DNA of 64,000 nucleotides, from positions 47,964,501-48,028,500 of the forward strand of contig NC_065539.1 in the NCBI RefSeq assembly GCF_932294415.1. Direction: 5' to 3'. Position 1 is the first letter of the stretch, and each line of letters begins with the position of its first letter. This DNA is from Quercus robur. Its lineage: Eukaryota > Streptophyta > Magnoliopsida > Fagales > Fagaceae. The translations under genes and the position numbers were made by a program. The notes below the pieces were generated by a model. That model worked only from the letters and a program-made list of their open reading frames with translations, had not been told where the DNA came from and searched no databases. Below, piece by piece: positions 11,263 to 21,402 of this stretch.

Positions 11263-11463
11263 CTAAATTTGAATTATTGAAAAGACAGTAACTTCCTAGA
11301 AAACAACATAAACTTCATTAAAAAAAAAACAAAAATTAAAAATGGATAAGATGGTTCAAAATCGCCCCGCCCCGCCCCACCCCGCCCTGCCCCCTTGTCG
11401 TTGACAACATAGCACATAGCTTTATTTAATTCAAAATCTAACAACCTATTAATATTTAGTACG

Positions 11464-11529
11464 CGTTTGGACTGCACATTTCTAATATACAATTCAGTGT
11501 TTGTGTTTTTTTGCTGGATCCCACGACCC
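11464..11529. other. junction between duplication copies
   Basis: This 66 bp spacer begins agtacgcgtttggactgc, resembling the 5' end of the GTTTGGATAC MITE family. Copy A appears to end within or beside a truncated MITE. Confidence 0.4.
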
Positions 11530-11751
11530 TGAACCTGAGTCAGCATGCACCTACCAGCCTATGTGTGAACACCACGTGTCAGGCCAATCCAAAACTTCCA
11601 TTGATCATTGATTTTTGGAATAAAAATATAAATATGAAAATGGGGTGTCGTAGGCATGAGGTGCGCTGCTAACTTTCCACGTCAACCACCGAGACACGTT
11701 CTTCCATATCCACATGGTTACCCACAAATAGTTTTCTTTTTTTTTCTTTTC

Positions 11752-11969
11752 TTTTTTTTTTTTTTTGGTAGAAAAAGGAATAACATTAAAACTAAGGAGC
11801 AAAACCAGGAACTACACAATGTCTGCTACTATGCAGACCACGGCTATCAGCCTCTAGAATAGGAATAAGGTCCACAGGCGGACCATTCCATAATACAAAA
11901 TTTGAATCTAAGTTTAGTCCGAAACTAGCAAGCCAGTCAGCACTTTTGTTTGCTTCCCTGTAGACACAA
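11752..11969 (-). mobile_element. 5'-truncated LINE fragment (RNase H tail)
   Basis: The minus strand translates to the C-terminal end of a plant LINE RNase H domain (VYREANKSADWLASFGLNLD, then NGPPVDLIP), a stop, a short 3' UTR and a poly(A) tail (the T-run at 11752-11766). The NKSADWLA segment is the last catalytic-Asp motif (compare NQCADALA in the LINE at 57600-63720). It is absent from copy A. Confidence 0.8.
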
Positions 11970-12050
11970 TGTCTTTTCTTTTTTTTGAATAAACTACAAA
12001 TAGTTTGCCATTCTCATTTCCGAGGCCAAACAATTTTGACTCGCATGTTC

Positions 12051-12110
12051 CAGGTGGAACATAACTTTTTTTTTTTTTATCGAAACGGTAGGACAGGTGG
12101 AACATAACTT
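12051..12110 (-). mobile_element. poly(A) micro-insertion with 17 bp target duplication
   Basis: caggtggaacataactt is repeated exactly at 12051-12067 and 12094-12110, flanking 26 bp: a T-run plus atcgaaacggtagga. Copy A carries the single, uninterrupted site at 9826-9842, so this is a real insertion. Confidence 0.85.
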
Positions 12111-12227
12111 GAATGAAAAATGAATTGTCTTTTAATGTGTTTGGGATTAGATTATAAGATAAAATTTCGGTCTCTGCTTATTTGCTATAATATTTTCATA
12201 AAAATATCAATCCGCTTATTTTATTTA

Positions 12228-12463
12228 GTATACGTTTGGATTCAGCTTATTAGTATTTATGTTTTTTTTTTTTTGGAAGCGTGTTTTCTCTAGCTCTGGG
12301 CATTGTTCAATGGGTCACGTATACTGTTTACAGGAACCACAAACCTCTTTTTTAACAAAACTTTCATTAAAAATGAGTCCCACAATACTATTCACACTTT
12401 TAAAAATTATTTTATTACAATATTTTCAATTTTCAGCAAAATAAATGATATCCAAATACACCT
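12228..12463. mobile_element. Tourist-like MITE (GTTTGGATAC family)
   Basis: The element runs from gtatacgtttggattcagc to tatccaaatacacct with TTA duplications at 12225-12227 and 12464-12466. The paralogous region in copy A reads ttatttagtttttatc without it, giving a clean empty site. Confidence 0.8.
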
Positions 12464-12538
12464 TTAGTTTTTATCTATGGTACTTTCAGCAACAAAAAAC
12501 TACATATCATATATAAGTTATTTCCAAATGGACAGTAA

Positions 12539-12782
12539 GTATCTGTTTGGATAGCGGCCACGTTTCTGCGTTTCACGTTTTCTTTTTTTATTCTTTTTTT
12601 CTTTTGAGAAGATCGATTATGCTTTTTCAGTGGGTCCCGTGCATTATTCATGAGACCCATAAATCTCTTTTTTTAACAAAACTTTCATTAAAAATGAGTT
12701 AAGAGGCATTATTTACACATTTAAAAATTATTTTGCTATAATGTTTTCAGTTTTCAGTAATAAACAGTATCCATACACATCC
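12539..12782. mobile_element. Tourist-like MITE (GTTTGGATAC family)
   Basis: gtatctgtttggatagcg to cagtatccatacacatcc, flanked by TAA (12536-12538 and 12783-12785). Copy A lacks it (gacattagcgag near 10030). Confidence 0.8.
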
Positions 12783-12833
12783 TAAATGATTTTTTTTCTT
12801 AGTAAGTCTAAAGATACACTCAAGTATACATTC

Positions 12834-12953
12834 AAATCTACAATGATTTCATGGCTTTTAAGTGGAGTTGTGGTGTGTTTTTATGTTAGAACCATTTTTC
12901 CCTCTCCCTTGTGTGTGTGTGTGTTTGTTTCTCCAAAAAAAAAAATCTACAAT
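12834..12953 (+). mobile_element. short retroposon, 98 bp, with poly(A) and 11 bp target duplication
   Basis: aaatctacaat occurs at 12834-12844 and 12943-12953 around a 98 bp insert. The insert has a GT microsatellite and ends tttctcc-poly(A). It looks like the 3' tail of a LINE or other polyadenylated RNA. Confidence 0.6.
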
Positions 12954-13024
12954 ATGCTTAAGTGTCATTCTGTCGTTAATACACTTCAATTTTCTTAAGT
13001 TTATAGAGGGAGCATACATTCTAA

Positions 13025-13513
13025 GGGTATGTTTGGTACATTGAATGAGAATTACGACAAGAATTGTAATATTTATTACTAGGAATAAAATGTGATGTAA
13101 TATAATAACTAAACCTATTCATTAGTTTAATTGTGAGTTATAACATTATAATTAAACTTAACATTTATTTTAGGAAATTTCTTACTCATACAATTATATT
13201 TTCTTAAAATTTGTTATTTTTAAATTTAAGAGAGAGATGTGTTATTTTTTATGATTTTTTATTTTTATAATTGTTAGATGTATATGGAAAGTTTGTTTAC
13301 TTGGAAATATATTAAGTTTTGAAATTATTGCACTTACTCAGGAATAGCCAATACAACATTTTAAAGAGGAATAGTTATTTCTCATTTTGAAGAAGAACTA
13401 TTCATAAGGAATAATTATTCCTTGTAATAAAAATATAACCAAACTAAAGAATAACTAAACTATAGGAATAACTATTACATTACAGCGCCTATTACAGTCT
13501 ACCAAACATGCTC
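13025..13513. mobile_element. Tourist-like MITE, 489 bp
   Basis: The terminal inverted repeats are gggtatgtttggta and taccaaacatgctc, with TAA target duplications at 13022-13024 and 13514-13516. Copy A shows the unoccupied site (acattctaggagttag near 10055). It is a longer, different family from the 240 bp copies nearby. Confidence 0.85.
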
Positions 13514-14108
13514 TAAGAGTTAGCAGGATTCCTTTTATCTACTTTCGTTTTGAGACTAACATGATCCTTATTTATTCAAATTTCTAGCAAATTACCAGGA
13601 TACTTAGATGGTAGAAGAGGACTTACTCCAATTAGGCTTGGACGAAGGTTTAGACATTCTTTTAGCTTAGTTTAGGTTACATACAACCTATTAGATTAAA
13701 CAATAAATTCTCTTCCAAAAGAGGTTATAGAAAAAAAAAAAAAAGTTTGATACCTGGGGAGTTGTCCTACAAAGGAAATCAAAATTCCTCGACTACCAAT
13801 ACTAAGACCTATAATTTAAAATCATATTTACAAAGAAGATAACTTAATAATAGATTATTTTGGTTTATTAACTTCTTTAAATGTTATTTCGTATAACAAG
13901 TTTCCAATTAAGCTATTCAAGGTAAAATTGATTTTGATTCTAAAAAAAGAAGAGGGTAAAAAAAAATTAACAATAAATGAGAAAATGAATCAACAATTTA
14001 CTAGTTTTGGAATTAATAATCTTTGTTTAGAATTCTTAGAATAAATCAAACATAAAACTTTTAAATTATATATAAAAAATGATTGGTTTGAATTTTACTA
14101 TGCTAATA

Positions 14109-14320
14109 GAGAAATGTTATGTCCACAATATTTTCACAACACTTTTATAACAAATCATAAGTGGCTTATATCATTTCAGAAAAAAATAAAAAAAATCATA
14201 AGTGACAGGTTGTTATATGTTATTATTAGTTGAGTAAAAAAGTAATTTTAGTAATATGTTCAAATTAAAACTAATAACAGTTAACTACTTATAATTTATT
14301 ATAAAAATATCATAGACCTA
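14109..14320. mobile_element. MITE, ATGTCCACAATAT family, itself interrupted
   Basis: gagaaatgttatgtccaca to atcatagacctaaca; it is the counterpart of the copy at 10673-10842. It is split by the micro-insertion at 14166-14192. Confidence 0.6.
14152..14206 (+). mobile_element. poly(A) micro-insertion with 14 bp target duplication
   Basis: aaatcataagtggc (14152-14165) and aaatcataagtgac (14193-14206) flank 27 bp: ttatatcatttcag plus an A-rich tail. The paralogous element in copy A has a single aaatcttaaatgac (10710-10723). Confidence 0.75.
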
Positions 14321-14709
14321 ACAAAATCCAATCCCTCACATCAAAAGAAATAGTCATGGTGTGAAGTTATCCACTTATACCCCCAAAAAATCTTAATCCT
14401 CTCAAAAATGATACGTGGCCTCAAAAATTTAATTAAAGATAAAGGATAGTATTACTCTCTTACTTAATTCATGGTCCATTTATTATCCTCTTTCTTTTAA
14501 AAACATTTATTGTCCTCATATACTATGTGGATATTTTTCAAACAATAACAATTTAAAACCTTAAAATACATTAATTGTGTTGTTCATAGCAATATTATAG
14601 TATTTAAAAAATTCAAAATTTGAATTATTGAAAAGAGAGTACTTTCTAGAAAACAACATCAACTTCATTAAAAAAATAAATAAATAAATAAAAATGGATA
14701 AGATAGTTC

Positions 14710-14715
<6 letters not shown>

Positions 14716-14741
<26 letters not shown>

Positions 14742-14742
14742 C
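14716..14742. repeat. (TC)n microsatellite
   Basis: A run of about thirteen CT units in copy B. The homologous position in copy A (11361-11393) is instead a C-rich cccgccccgcccc tract. Confidence 0.8.
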
Positions 14743-15102
14743 TTGTCGTCGACAACATAGCACATGGCTTTATTTAATCCAATATCTAACAACCTATTAA
14801 TATTTAATCCTACAACAAAGAACAGTTTGTAAAATAATAATAAATCCCAATGAATAAATTAAAGAGATTTATTAACTGTTTTAACAGTTTTCTCATCTCC
14901 TCATAATTTTATTATTTTTTTTCAAAATAGGTGGCTAATGTTTATCTACCAGATTTAAATTAAATTATTATAAGTGGCTCATACATTTGGGCCATTTGGC
15001 AACATCAACGTTCAACACGTGGCAGCACTTTTTTAATCCAAAGTTCCAAACTGGTCCCTCCGCAATTAAAAAAAAGTACATCTCAGGTCTCTTCTCTATC
15101 TC

Positions 15103-15383
15103 TATATATAAGGCTATCAGCTCTCTCTCTAGTTTCTCAAGAGAAAAAAAAAAAAAAAAGCCTATCAGCTCTCTCATTTCCTCCAAATTCACAAAACTCT
15201 TTCCTTTCATTTCGCTTTGTAATCTCTGACTCTAAATTGAGAGAGATATTTCATAGTTCATATTTCAAATTTTCTTTTAAAAAAAATATATATATAAAAA
15301 GTTGGTTCCGATTTGTTTGAGTCCAAAACTGTGTGTGTGTGTTTTTTTTTTTTGTGATTTCGTGTTGTGAAAGTTTCGGAGTT
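15103..15383 (+). promoter_or_regulatory. BAM9: BAM9 core promoter and 5' leader
   Basis: A TATA box (tatatataagg, from 15103) precedes a CT-rich leader typical of plant 5' UTRs. Transcription would start roughly at 15135-15145, with the ATG at 15384. A poly(A) micro-insertion with its 18 bp duplication (15110-15175) sits directly over the predicted start site, so the leader contains a long A-run. Confidence 0.55.
15110..15175 (+). mobile_element. poly(A) micro-insertion at the BAM9 transcription start region
   Basis: aaggctatcagctctctc (15110-15127) and aagcctatcagctctctc (15158-15175), 17 of 18 matching, flank 30 bp: tctagtttctcaagag plus an A-run. The left repeat begins on the last base of the TATA box. 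Confidence 0.65.
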
Positions 15384-18300
15384 ATGGAGGTTTCGGTGAT
15401 TGGAAGCTCTCAGGTTAAGACGGAGTTGGCTTACAGGGAGCTTGGGTTTTGTAATTTGAAGGGTGGCAAAACTGTAATTCCTTCGAAGAACAGGGTCTGT
15501 TTTGATCGGAGCACCGATTGGAGAAAGTCTGGGATCCGATTCACTCTCAGGGCTACTGCTGCTATTCAATCTGAACCGCTCCGATCCGATTCCGTTTCGT
15601 GTCGTTCTAGAAGATCCAAATCGGTAAGCCTTTTTTTTTTTTTTTGGTTGCTAAATAGTTACACGTTTGGTTGCTGAGAAAAAAAAATTGTTAAAATTTT
15701 CTTTTATGGCTGAATTTTTTTTTCTCTTATTTATTTATATATATATATATATATATTACTGTATTAGCTTTTAATCGAGTAAAGCTGTAAAAAAAACTGA
15801 TTTTTTTACTCATTTTAATATATATATATATATATAGAGGGTTGGTTTGAAGTTAGTAAGTTTAAGCAATATTACACCCCCTTAATATTTTTTAATTTGA
15901 TGCAAATTTTGACAAATCTACCGCTAGATTTCATTATCTTTGTATAGGAGGACATATAATTCAATGGTTAGATTTTCAAAATATGAATTCAATAATAAGT
16001 TATTGGGTAGTGTAATATTGTTTTAAATTACACCGGATGTAATTTGAACTCAATCTCTCCCTATATATATATTTTTTTGAAGTGGGATTGTTTTATTTCT
16101 GTTGTCCTAATTCGAAATGATTTAATTTAAGATTGGAAAAGCAACACAAATACTTGGATATTTTGTTTAATTAGAATTGGTTTATATTGGATGAGTCAAA
16201 TTATGTATGTTGGTTTATTGAACTAATTAAGTGGGAGATTATAAAGCTCAGATTTTTTTTGCAAAGGGAATTGAGTGTAAAAGGGATAGGATATGATTGG
16301 AGTTATTGGGCTATCTGGGTTTTGGTTCAAATTGTTTCTGCATGGTTTGAAATGTTATGTTAGATTTGGATTATTTATATGTCAAGGACTCAATATCATT
16401 ACCATGGCCAAAGTTAATCATGCTAGTACAACATATGACAAAATTCTATTAGATGATCAATTTGAGGCCTTAAGAAATCAAATATGTTGGAGAGGGTAAA
16501 GTCATGGATTCAAAACTCACTGGGTTTCTGTGTAACTTACCAATAATAATAAAAATGTGTTGTGTAATAAATTAGTATCATTTAGCATTTGGACTCAATT
16601 TGATAAATTACCATTTGTCTCAAGAGTTTAAGCTATTTAGAAATGGTAAATTCAATTATTTAATCATTATTCTAACGCAACATACCTGAGTGTCATTTAA
16701 GTGGATTTGACTTATGCTATCCCCAAGCTCCTAACCTACGCAGCTTTTGGGGAAATGATTGGAAATTATGTAATTGACTTATCATTCTTATTCCTTCTCA
16801 AAAAAAAAAAAGACTTATCATTCTTAAATTATTTCAAATGTTTAGAGAGTTTGTAGTCTTTTTGGCTTCAAGTGTTTTTTGATGATGCCAAATTTAACAT
16901 CTTGTTGTCTTGGAATATTTCTTTGCAGCATGATAATGTAAGATTGTTTGTTGGGCTTCCTTTGGATTCTGTTTCTGACTGCAATGCAGTAAACCATGCT
17001 AAAGCAATTGCAGCTGGCCTAAAAGCTTTGAAGCTGTTGGGAGTTGAAGGTGTAGAGCTCCCTGTATGGTGGGGAATAGTGGAGAAAGAAGCCATGGGGA
17101 AGTATGAGTGGTCAGGCTATCTTGCTCTTGCTGAAATGGTTCAGAATGCAGGTCTCAAGCTTCATGTCTCGCTCTGCTTCCATGCATCCAAACAACACAA
17201 ACTTTCACTCCCTGAGTGGGTATCCCGGATTGGTGAATCTGAACCCAGTATTTTTTTCACTGATCGGGCAGGGCAGCAGTACAAAGAGTGTTTATCACTA
17301 GCTGTCGATGATCTTCCTGTGCTTGATGGGAAGACTCCAGTCCAAGTCTACCGTGAATTTTGTGAGAGCTTTAAGTCTTCTTTCTCATCTTTCATGGGCT
17401 CCACAATCACGGTAAGAAATTTTGCTTCCAAAATTCTTTAATTAACATCCACTGTATTTTTATTTATTTATTTATTTGGGTACTGACAGTTTCAATGGTT
17501 CTGTATTGCTTTTTTTAGGGCATCTCTGTGGGTCTTGGACCAGATGGTGAGCTCCGATATCCTTCACACCAGAGGCTAGTCAAAAGTAATAAAATCACAG
17601 GGGTTGGAGAATTCCAGTGTTATGATAAAAACATGCTTAGCATTCTAAAGCAACATGCTGAAGCAAATGGAAATCCTCTATGGGGACTCGGTGGTCCTCA
17701 TGATGCCCCCACTTATAATGAGTCACCCAACTCGAACAACTTTTTCAGGGACCATGGTGGATCATGGAAGTCTCCATATGCTGACTTCTTCCTTTCCTGG
17801 TACTCAAGCCAGCTTATATCTCATGGAGAACGTCTCCTCTCTCTTGCATCTTCAACTTTCAGTGAGACTGCTACTACGGTATATGGCAAAGTCCCACTAA
17901 TACATTCTTGGTATAAAACTCAGTCCCACCCTTCTGAGCTGACAGCTGGGTACTATAACACAACCACTAGAGACGGTTATGAAGCGGTTACAGATATGTT
18001 TGCAAGGACTTCATGCAAACTGATGTTGCCTGGAATGGACTTATCAGACGAGCACCAGCCCCATGAATCTCTCTCAAGTCCTGAGTTATTACTTGCCCAG
18101 ATCAGGACAGCTTGCAGAAAGCACGGTGTTGAGGTCTCTGGACAAAACTCGTCAGCTACAGGGGCTCCTGGTGGCTTTGAGCTGATAAAGAAGAATTTGG
18201 CGGGCGACAATGTTGTGGACTTGTTCATTTACCAGAGAATGGGAGCGTATTTTTTCTCTCCAGAGCATTTTCCTTCATTCACAAAGTTCGTGCGGAGTCT

Positions 18301-18406
18301 TAACCAATCTGAATTGCATTCAGATGATCTGCCTGAAGAAAAGGAAGAAGCTGCCGACTCTTTGCGTGTAAGTTCAGACTCAGTTGTTCACATGCAAGAA
18401 GCTTAG
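15384..18406 (+). CDS. BAM9: beta-amylase 9-like, chloroplastic, probably catalytically inactive
   Basis: Three exons (15384-15623, 16929-17411, 17519-18406) with GT-AG introns and all phases zero give 536 residues, the length I recall for Arabidopsis BAM9. Exon 1 (MEVSVIGSSQ..) is a Ser/Arg-rich, plastid-transit-like N-terminus; the glycoside hydrolase family 14 barrel starts at LFVGLPLDSVSDCN. The first catalytic Glu is kept (GPDGELRYPS, E252). The second, in the canonical CLEMRD motif, is Asp here (GMDLSDEHQ, D415). The usual flexible loop GGNVGD is replaced by ASKQHKL. These are features of the BAM9 subgroup, known as non-catalytic proteins thought to modulate starch breakdown in the plastid. 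Micro-insertions occur in the leader, intron 1 and 3' flank but not in the coding sequence, which is intact. Confidence 0.93.
15624..16928 (+). other. BAM9 intron 1
   Basis: This 1.3 kb intron runs from gtaagcc to tttgcag. It contains AT microsatellites (about 15738-15756 and 15820-15836), a possible MITE remnant (15838-16070, with attacaccccc and gtgtaatattg blocks) and the micro-insertion at 16776-16826. Short reading frames inside it are not genes. Confidence 0.85.
16776..16826 (+). mobile_element. poly(A) micro-insertion in BAM9 intron 1
   Basis: gacttatcattctta is repeated exactly at 16776-16790 and 16812-16826. Between them are 21 bp: ttccttctc plus twelve A. The TTCTC-poly(A) end matches the 3' end of the intact LINE at 30635-36557. 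Confidence 0.85.
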
Positions 18407-18532
18407 TAAGAGTTAGATATATATTCATGTAAATATATAATGTTATCTGTATCCCTATAAATTGTATTAGAAGAGGTTGTATTCAACAAAGCTTTCTGAA
18501 GAACAGCTAAGCACATCCTGCTTTACTGAACC
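18407..18532 (+). other. BAM9 3' untranslated region
   Basis: AT-rich sequence after the TAG stop, with several aataaa-like motifs (aaatatataatg, ctataaatt). The cleavage site is not obvious. Confidence 0.45.
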
Positions 18533-18593
18533 AGAAAGCTGTAGTTGTAATTCTCAAAAAAAAAAAAAAAAAAAAAAGAAAGCTGTAGTTGTA
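18533..18593 (+). mobile_element. poly(A) micro-insertion in the BAM9 3' flank
   Basis: agaaagctgtagttgta is exactly duplicated (18533-18549 and 18577-18593) around 27 bp consisting of attctc plus twenty-one A. The same six bases precede the tail of the LINE at 30635-36557 (gattctc-poly(A)). Confidence 0.88.
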
Positions 18594-19082
18594 TGTGCAA
18601 ATTCATCTTTAGCTTTTGCTTTCTAAAGGAAGCAGTACCTTATGTGGCCATTTTTTGCAAGTTTCTTTAAAGCCTGCCCATCGCAAAGAGGAAGAAACAT
18701 GCACACACATCCATCCTTGTTAAAGCTGGGTGTTCATTTTCATTGTAGGTTAGGGTCATGTTATTTGTCTTCCCCACTTAGGTGCAGCTCTTTCATTACT
18801 TCATTTTGTGCCCATTTGCCACTAATTTGCTGATTTGGACAGTTCACTACTTAGTTCAAAATCACTGATATTACATCAGTGAGGAACTTCATTTGGAGTT
18901 GCAAAAAAAGAAAAGGAAAAGGCACATTATTTTGGGCCATATTCTGCTTTTAGCTGGATTTATTGTGTGGTTTTCTAACCGACCGTGTGCTCATGGCTGT
19001 ACCAGCTTCCGTCCGAACACTAGGTTTTCGCTTTTGTTTTAGCAACAAGCAGCAGCGCAAATAGAAAGAAAGTAATGAATTG
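18594..19082. other. intergenic spacer
   Basis: Probable 3' flank of BAM9. No gene, repeat array or RNA signal is recognised. Confidence 0.4.
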
Positions 19083-20890
19083 CTCAATATGTGATTAAAT
19101 AATTCTAGAGACACTTAATCTCAAACCCAATTTCACAACTTGCTGATTTGTGCAATTATGAGTAGTTGACATTTTCTGTCTGCTTCTAATTTGTGTGACT
19201 TATCACTTTTCGTCGATCACTAACAATCACATAAGTCAACAAGTTATGAAATTAGGTGTAGAAATGGTTGTCTGTAGCATTGTAGACATGTGACTATTAG
19301 GTTTCATGAGTAAAATTTGTTACATTTCATTAATATGCAGAAAATCAAAAGGACAATCTCTAAGATAATTCTGCAAGCTACTTGATTCAAATGTGGACTA
19401 ATTTCATTAATATGCAAAAAATCAAAAGGACCGTTCCTAAAATAATTCTGCAAGCTACTTGATTCAAATGTGGACTAATTTCATTAATATGCAAAAAATC
19501 AAAAGAACCATTCCTAAGATAATTCTGCAAAAGGACCGTCCTTAAGATAATTCTACAAGCTACTTGATTCAAATGTAGACTAATTTTGCAAACCCCTTGC
19601 ATACTCAATAGGTAGGTGATTAAAGCCCACAAATAAGCTTATTTGTATCAGTTCATTTTGTTTGAAAACAAACTGTAGTGGATTTGAGTTAGCTCAACTG
19701 GTAAAGTCTTTTATGATTGAATAAGAAATTTGGAGTTTAATATGTGATTGAATAATTTTGGAAACACTCAAATCTCATACCCAATTTCACAACTTGTTGA
19801 TTTGTGCAATTGTGAGTAGTTGACATGTTTTGTCCGCTTCTAATTTGTGTGACCTATCACTTTTCGTCGACCACTCACAATCACACAAGTCAACAAGTTG
19901 TGAAAATAGGTGTAGAAATGGTTGTCTGTAGCATTGTAGACATGTGACTATTAGGTTTCACGAGTAAAATTTGTTACATTTCATTAATATGCAGAAAATC
20001 AAAAGGACAGTCCCTAAGATAATTCTACAAGCTACTTGATTCAAATGTGGACTAATTTCATTAATATGCAGAAAATCACAAGGACCGTCCCTAAGATAAT
20101 TCTATAAGCTAGAAAATCAAAAGGACAGTCCCTAAGATAATTTTGCAAGCTACTTGATTCAAATGTGGACTAATTTCATTAATATGCAAAAAATCACAAG
20201 GACCATCCCTAAGATAATTCTATAAGCTACTTGATTCAAATGTTGACTAATTTTGCAAACCCCTTGCATACTCAATAGGCAAGTGATTAAAGCCCACAAA
20301 TAAGCTTATTTGTATTAGTTTATTTTGTTTAAAAACAAACTATAGTGGATTTGAGTTAGCTCAACTAGTAAAGTCTCTTATGATTGAATAAGAAATTTGA
20401 AGTTCAATATGTGATTGAATAATTCTGGAGACACTCAATCTTATACCCAATTTCACAACTTGTTAATTTGTGCAATTGTGATTAGTTGACATTTTCTGCT
20501 TACTTCTAATTTGTGTGATCTATAACTTTTCGTCGACCACTTACAATCGCACAAGTCAACAAGTTATGAAATTAGGTGTAGAAATAGTTGTCTATAGTAT
20601 CATTGACATGTGACTATTAGGTTTGACCAGCAAATTTGTTTCATTTCATTAAATGCAGAAAATCAAAATGACCGTCCCTAAGATAATTATGCAACCTACT
20701 TGATTCAAATGTGGACCAATTTCGCAAACCCCTTGCATACTCAATGGGTAGGTGATTGAAGCCCACAAATAAGCTTATTTGTATTAGTTTATTTTGTTTA
20801 AAAACAAACAATGGTAGGTTTGAGTTAACTCAACTGGTAAAGACTCTTATGATTGAATAAAAAATTTGAAATTCGATCTCTGCCGACAAA
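19083..20890. repeat. tandem array: three units of about 500-660 bp with inner 70-80 bp repeats
   Basis: Units start near 19083, 19739 and 20406 (tcaatatgtgattgaataat). Each contains an inverted pair (aatttcacaacttgttga and tcaacaagttgtgaaatt, about 130 bp apart), then a variable number of inner repeats (ttcattaatatgcagaaaat .. agataattctgcaagctact), and ends with a tRNA-like SINE segment (gagttagctcaactggtaaa). Copy number of the inner repeat differs between units. No coding sequence. Confidence 0.85.
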
Positions 20891-20910
20891 AAAAAAAAAA
20901 AAAAAAAAAC
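20802..20910 (+). mobile_element. tRNA-derived SINE
   Basis: gagttaactcaactggtaaa resembles a Pol III box A, ttcgatctctgccgac sits at the box B position, and a 20 bp A-run ends the element. Truncated or fused copies end the two earlier units of the array, so the SINE was duplicated with it. Confidence 0.65.
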
Positions 20911-21068
20911 CTGTCTTGGTCTATTAATATACTATAGATAACGTAAAATTGAAAGCGTGTTTTTAATAAACACCAAATATGTTCAATTCGTCTTTTGAGA
21001 CTGTGTTGTCGACTTGTCGTTCTGCTTTCCTCTTTAAATCCACAATATTTCCAGTGTCTCTCTCAGTC

Positions 21069-21402
21069 CCTCATTTTCCAACTGAACCGTATCTGTTTCC
21101 CTCAAACCCAAAAGAGTTGCCATATCTCAAATATTCTACCAATGTGATATAATTTTATACCGTAGAACCGTCTGATAAGATTGGTTCAACAGGTAAAAAC
21201 TGGGTCGAAGTATGATTCTGAATAGCAATACTCACTCTCTCATTTTCCAACTTAACTGTTTCTGTTTCCCTCAAACCTAAAAGATTTACCATATCTCAAA
21301 TATTCTACTAATGTGATATAATTTTATACCGTAGAACCGTCTGATCAGATTGGTTCAACAGGTAAAAACTGGTTCGAAGTTTGATTTTGAATAGCAATAA
21401 GA
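21069..21402. repeat. tandem duplication, two copies of about 166 bp
   Basis: 21069-21234 and 21235-21402 share ctcattttccaactgaac .. ggttcaacaggtaaaaactg .. gaatagcaata with about 90% identity. Function unknown. Confidence 0.8.

Larger units (their letters stand above)
9343..11463. repeat. segmental duplication, copy A
   Basis: It is homologous, block by block, to 11530-14805. It starts at cctgagtcagcacgcgcct and ends at acctattaatattta. It contains the MITEs at about 9585-9762, 10673-10842 and 11117-11262. It lacks the LINE fragment, three Tourist-like MITEs and two micro-insertions found in copy B, so it supplies empty target sites for them. I see no gene in it. Confidence 0.85.
11530..14805. 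repeat. segmental duplication, copy B (enlarged by insertions)
   Basis: It is the homologue of 9343-11463, extended by about 1.1 kb. The net insertions are a LINE fragment (11752-11969), a 26 bp micro-insertion (12068-12093), MITEs at 12228-12463, 12539-12782 and 13025-13513, a 98 bp retroposon (12845-12942) and a 27 bp micro-insertion (14166-14192). No gene is seen. Confidence 0.85.

Noticed and set aside
19083..20890. Possible CRISPR-like array of regular repeats
   Set aside because: Units are long, imperfect, contiguous and include a SINE; there are no unique spacers and the genome is a plant's.
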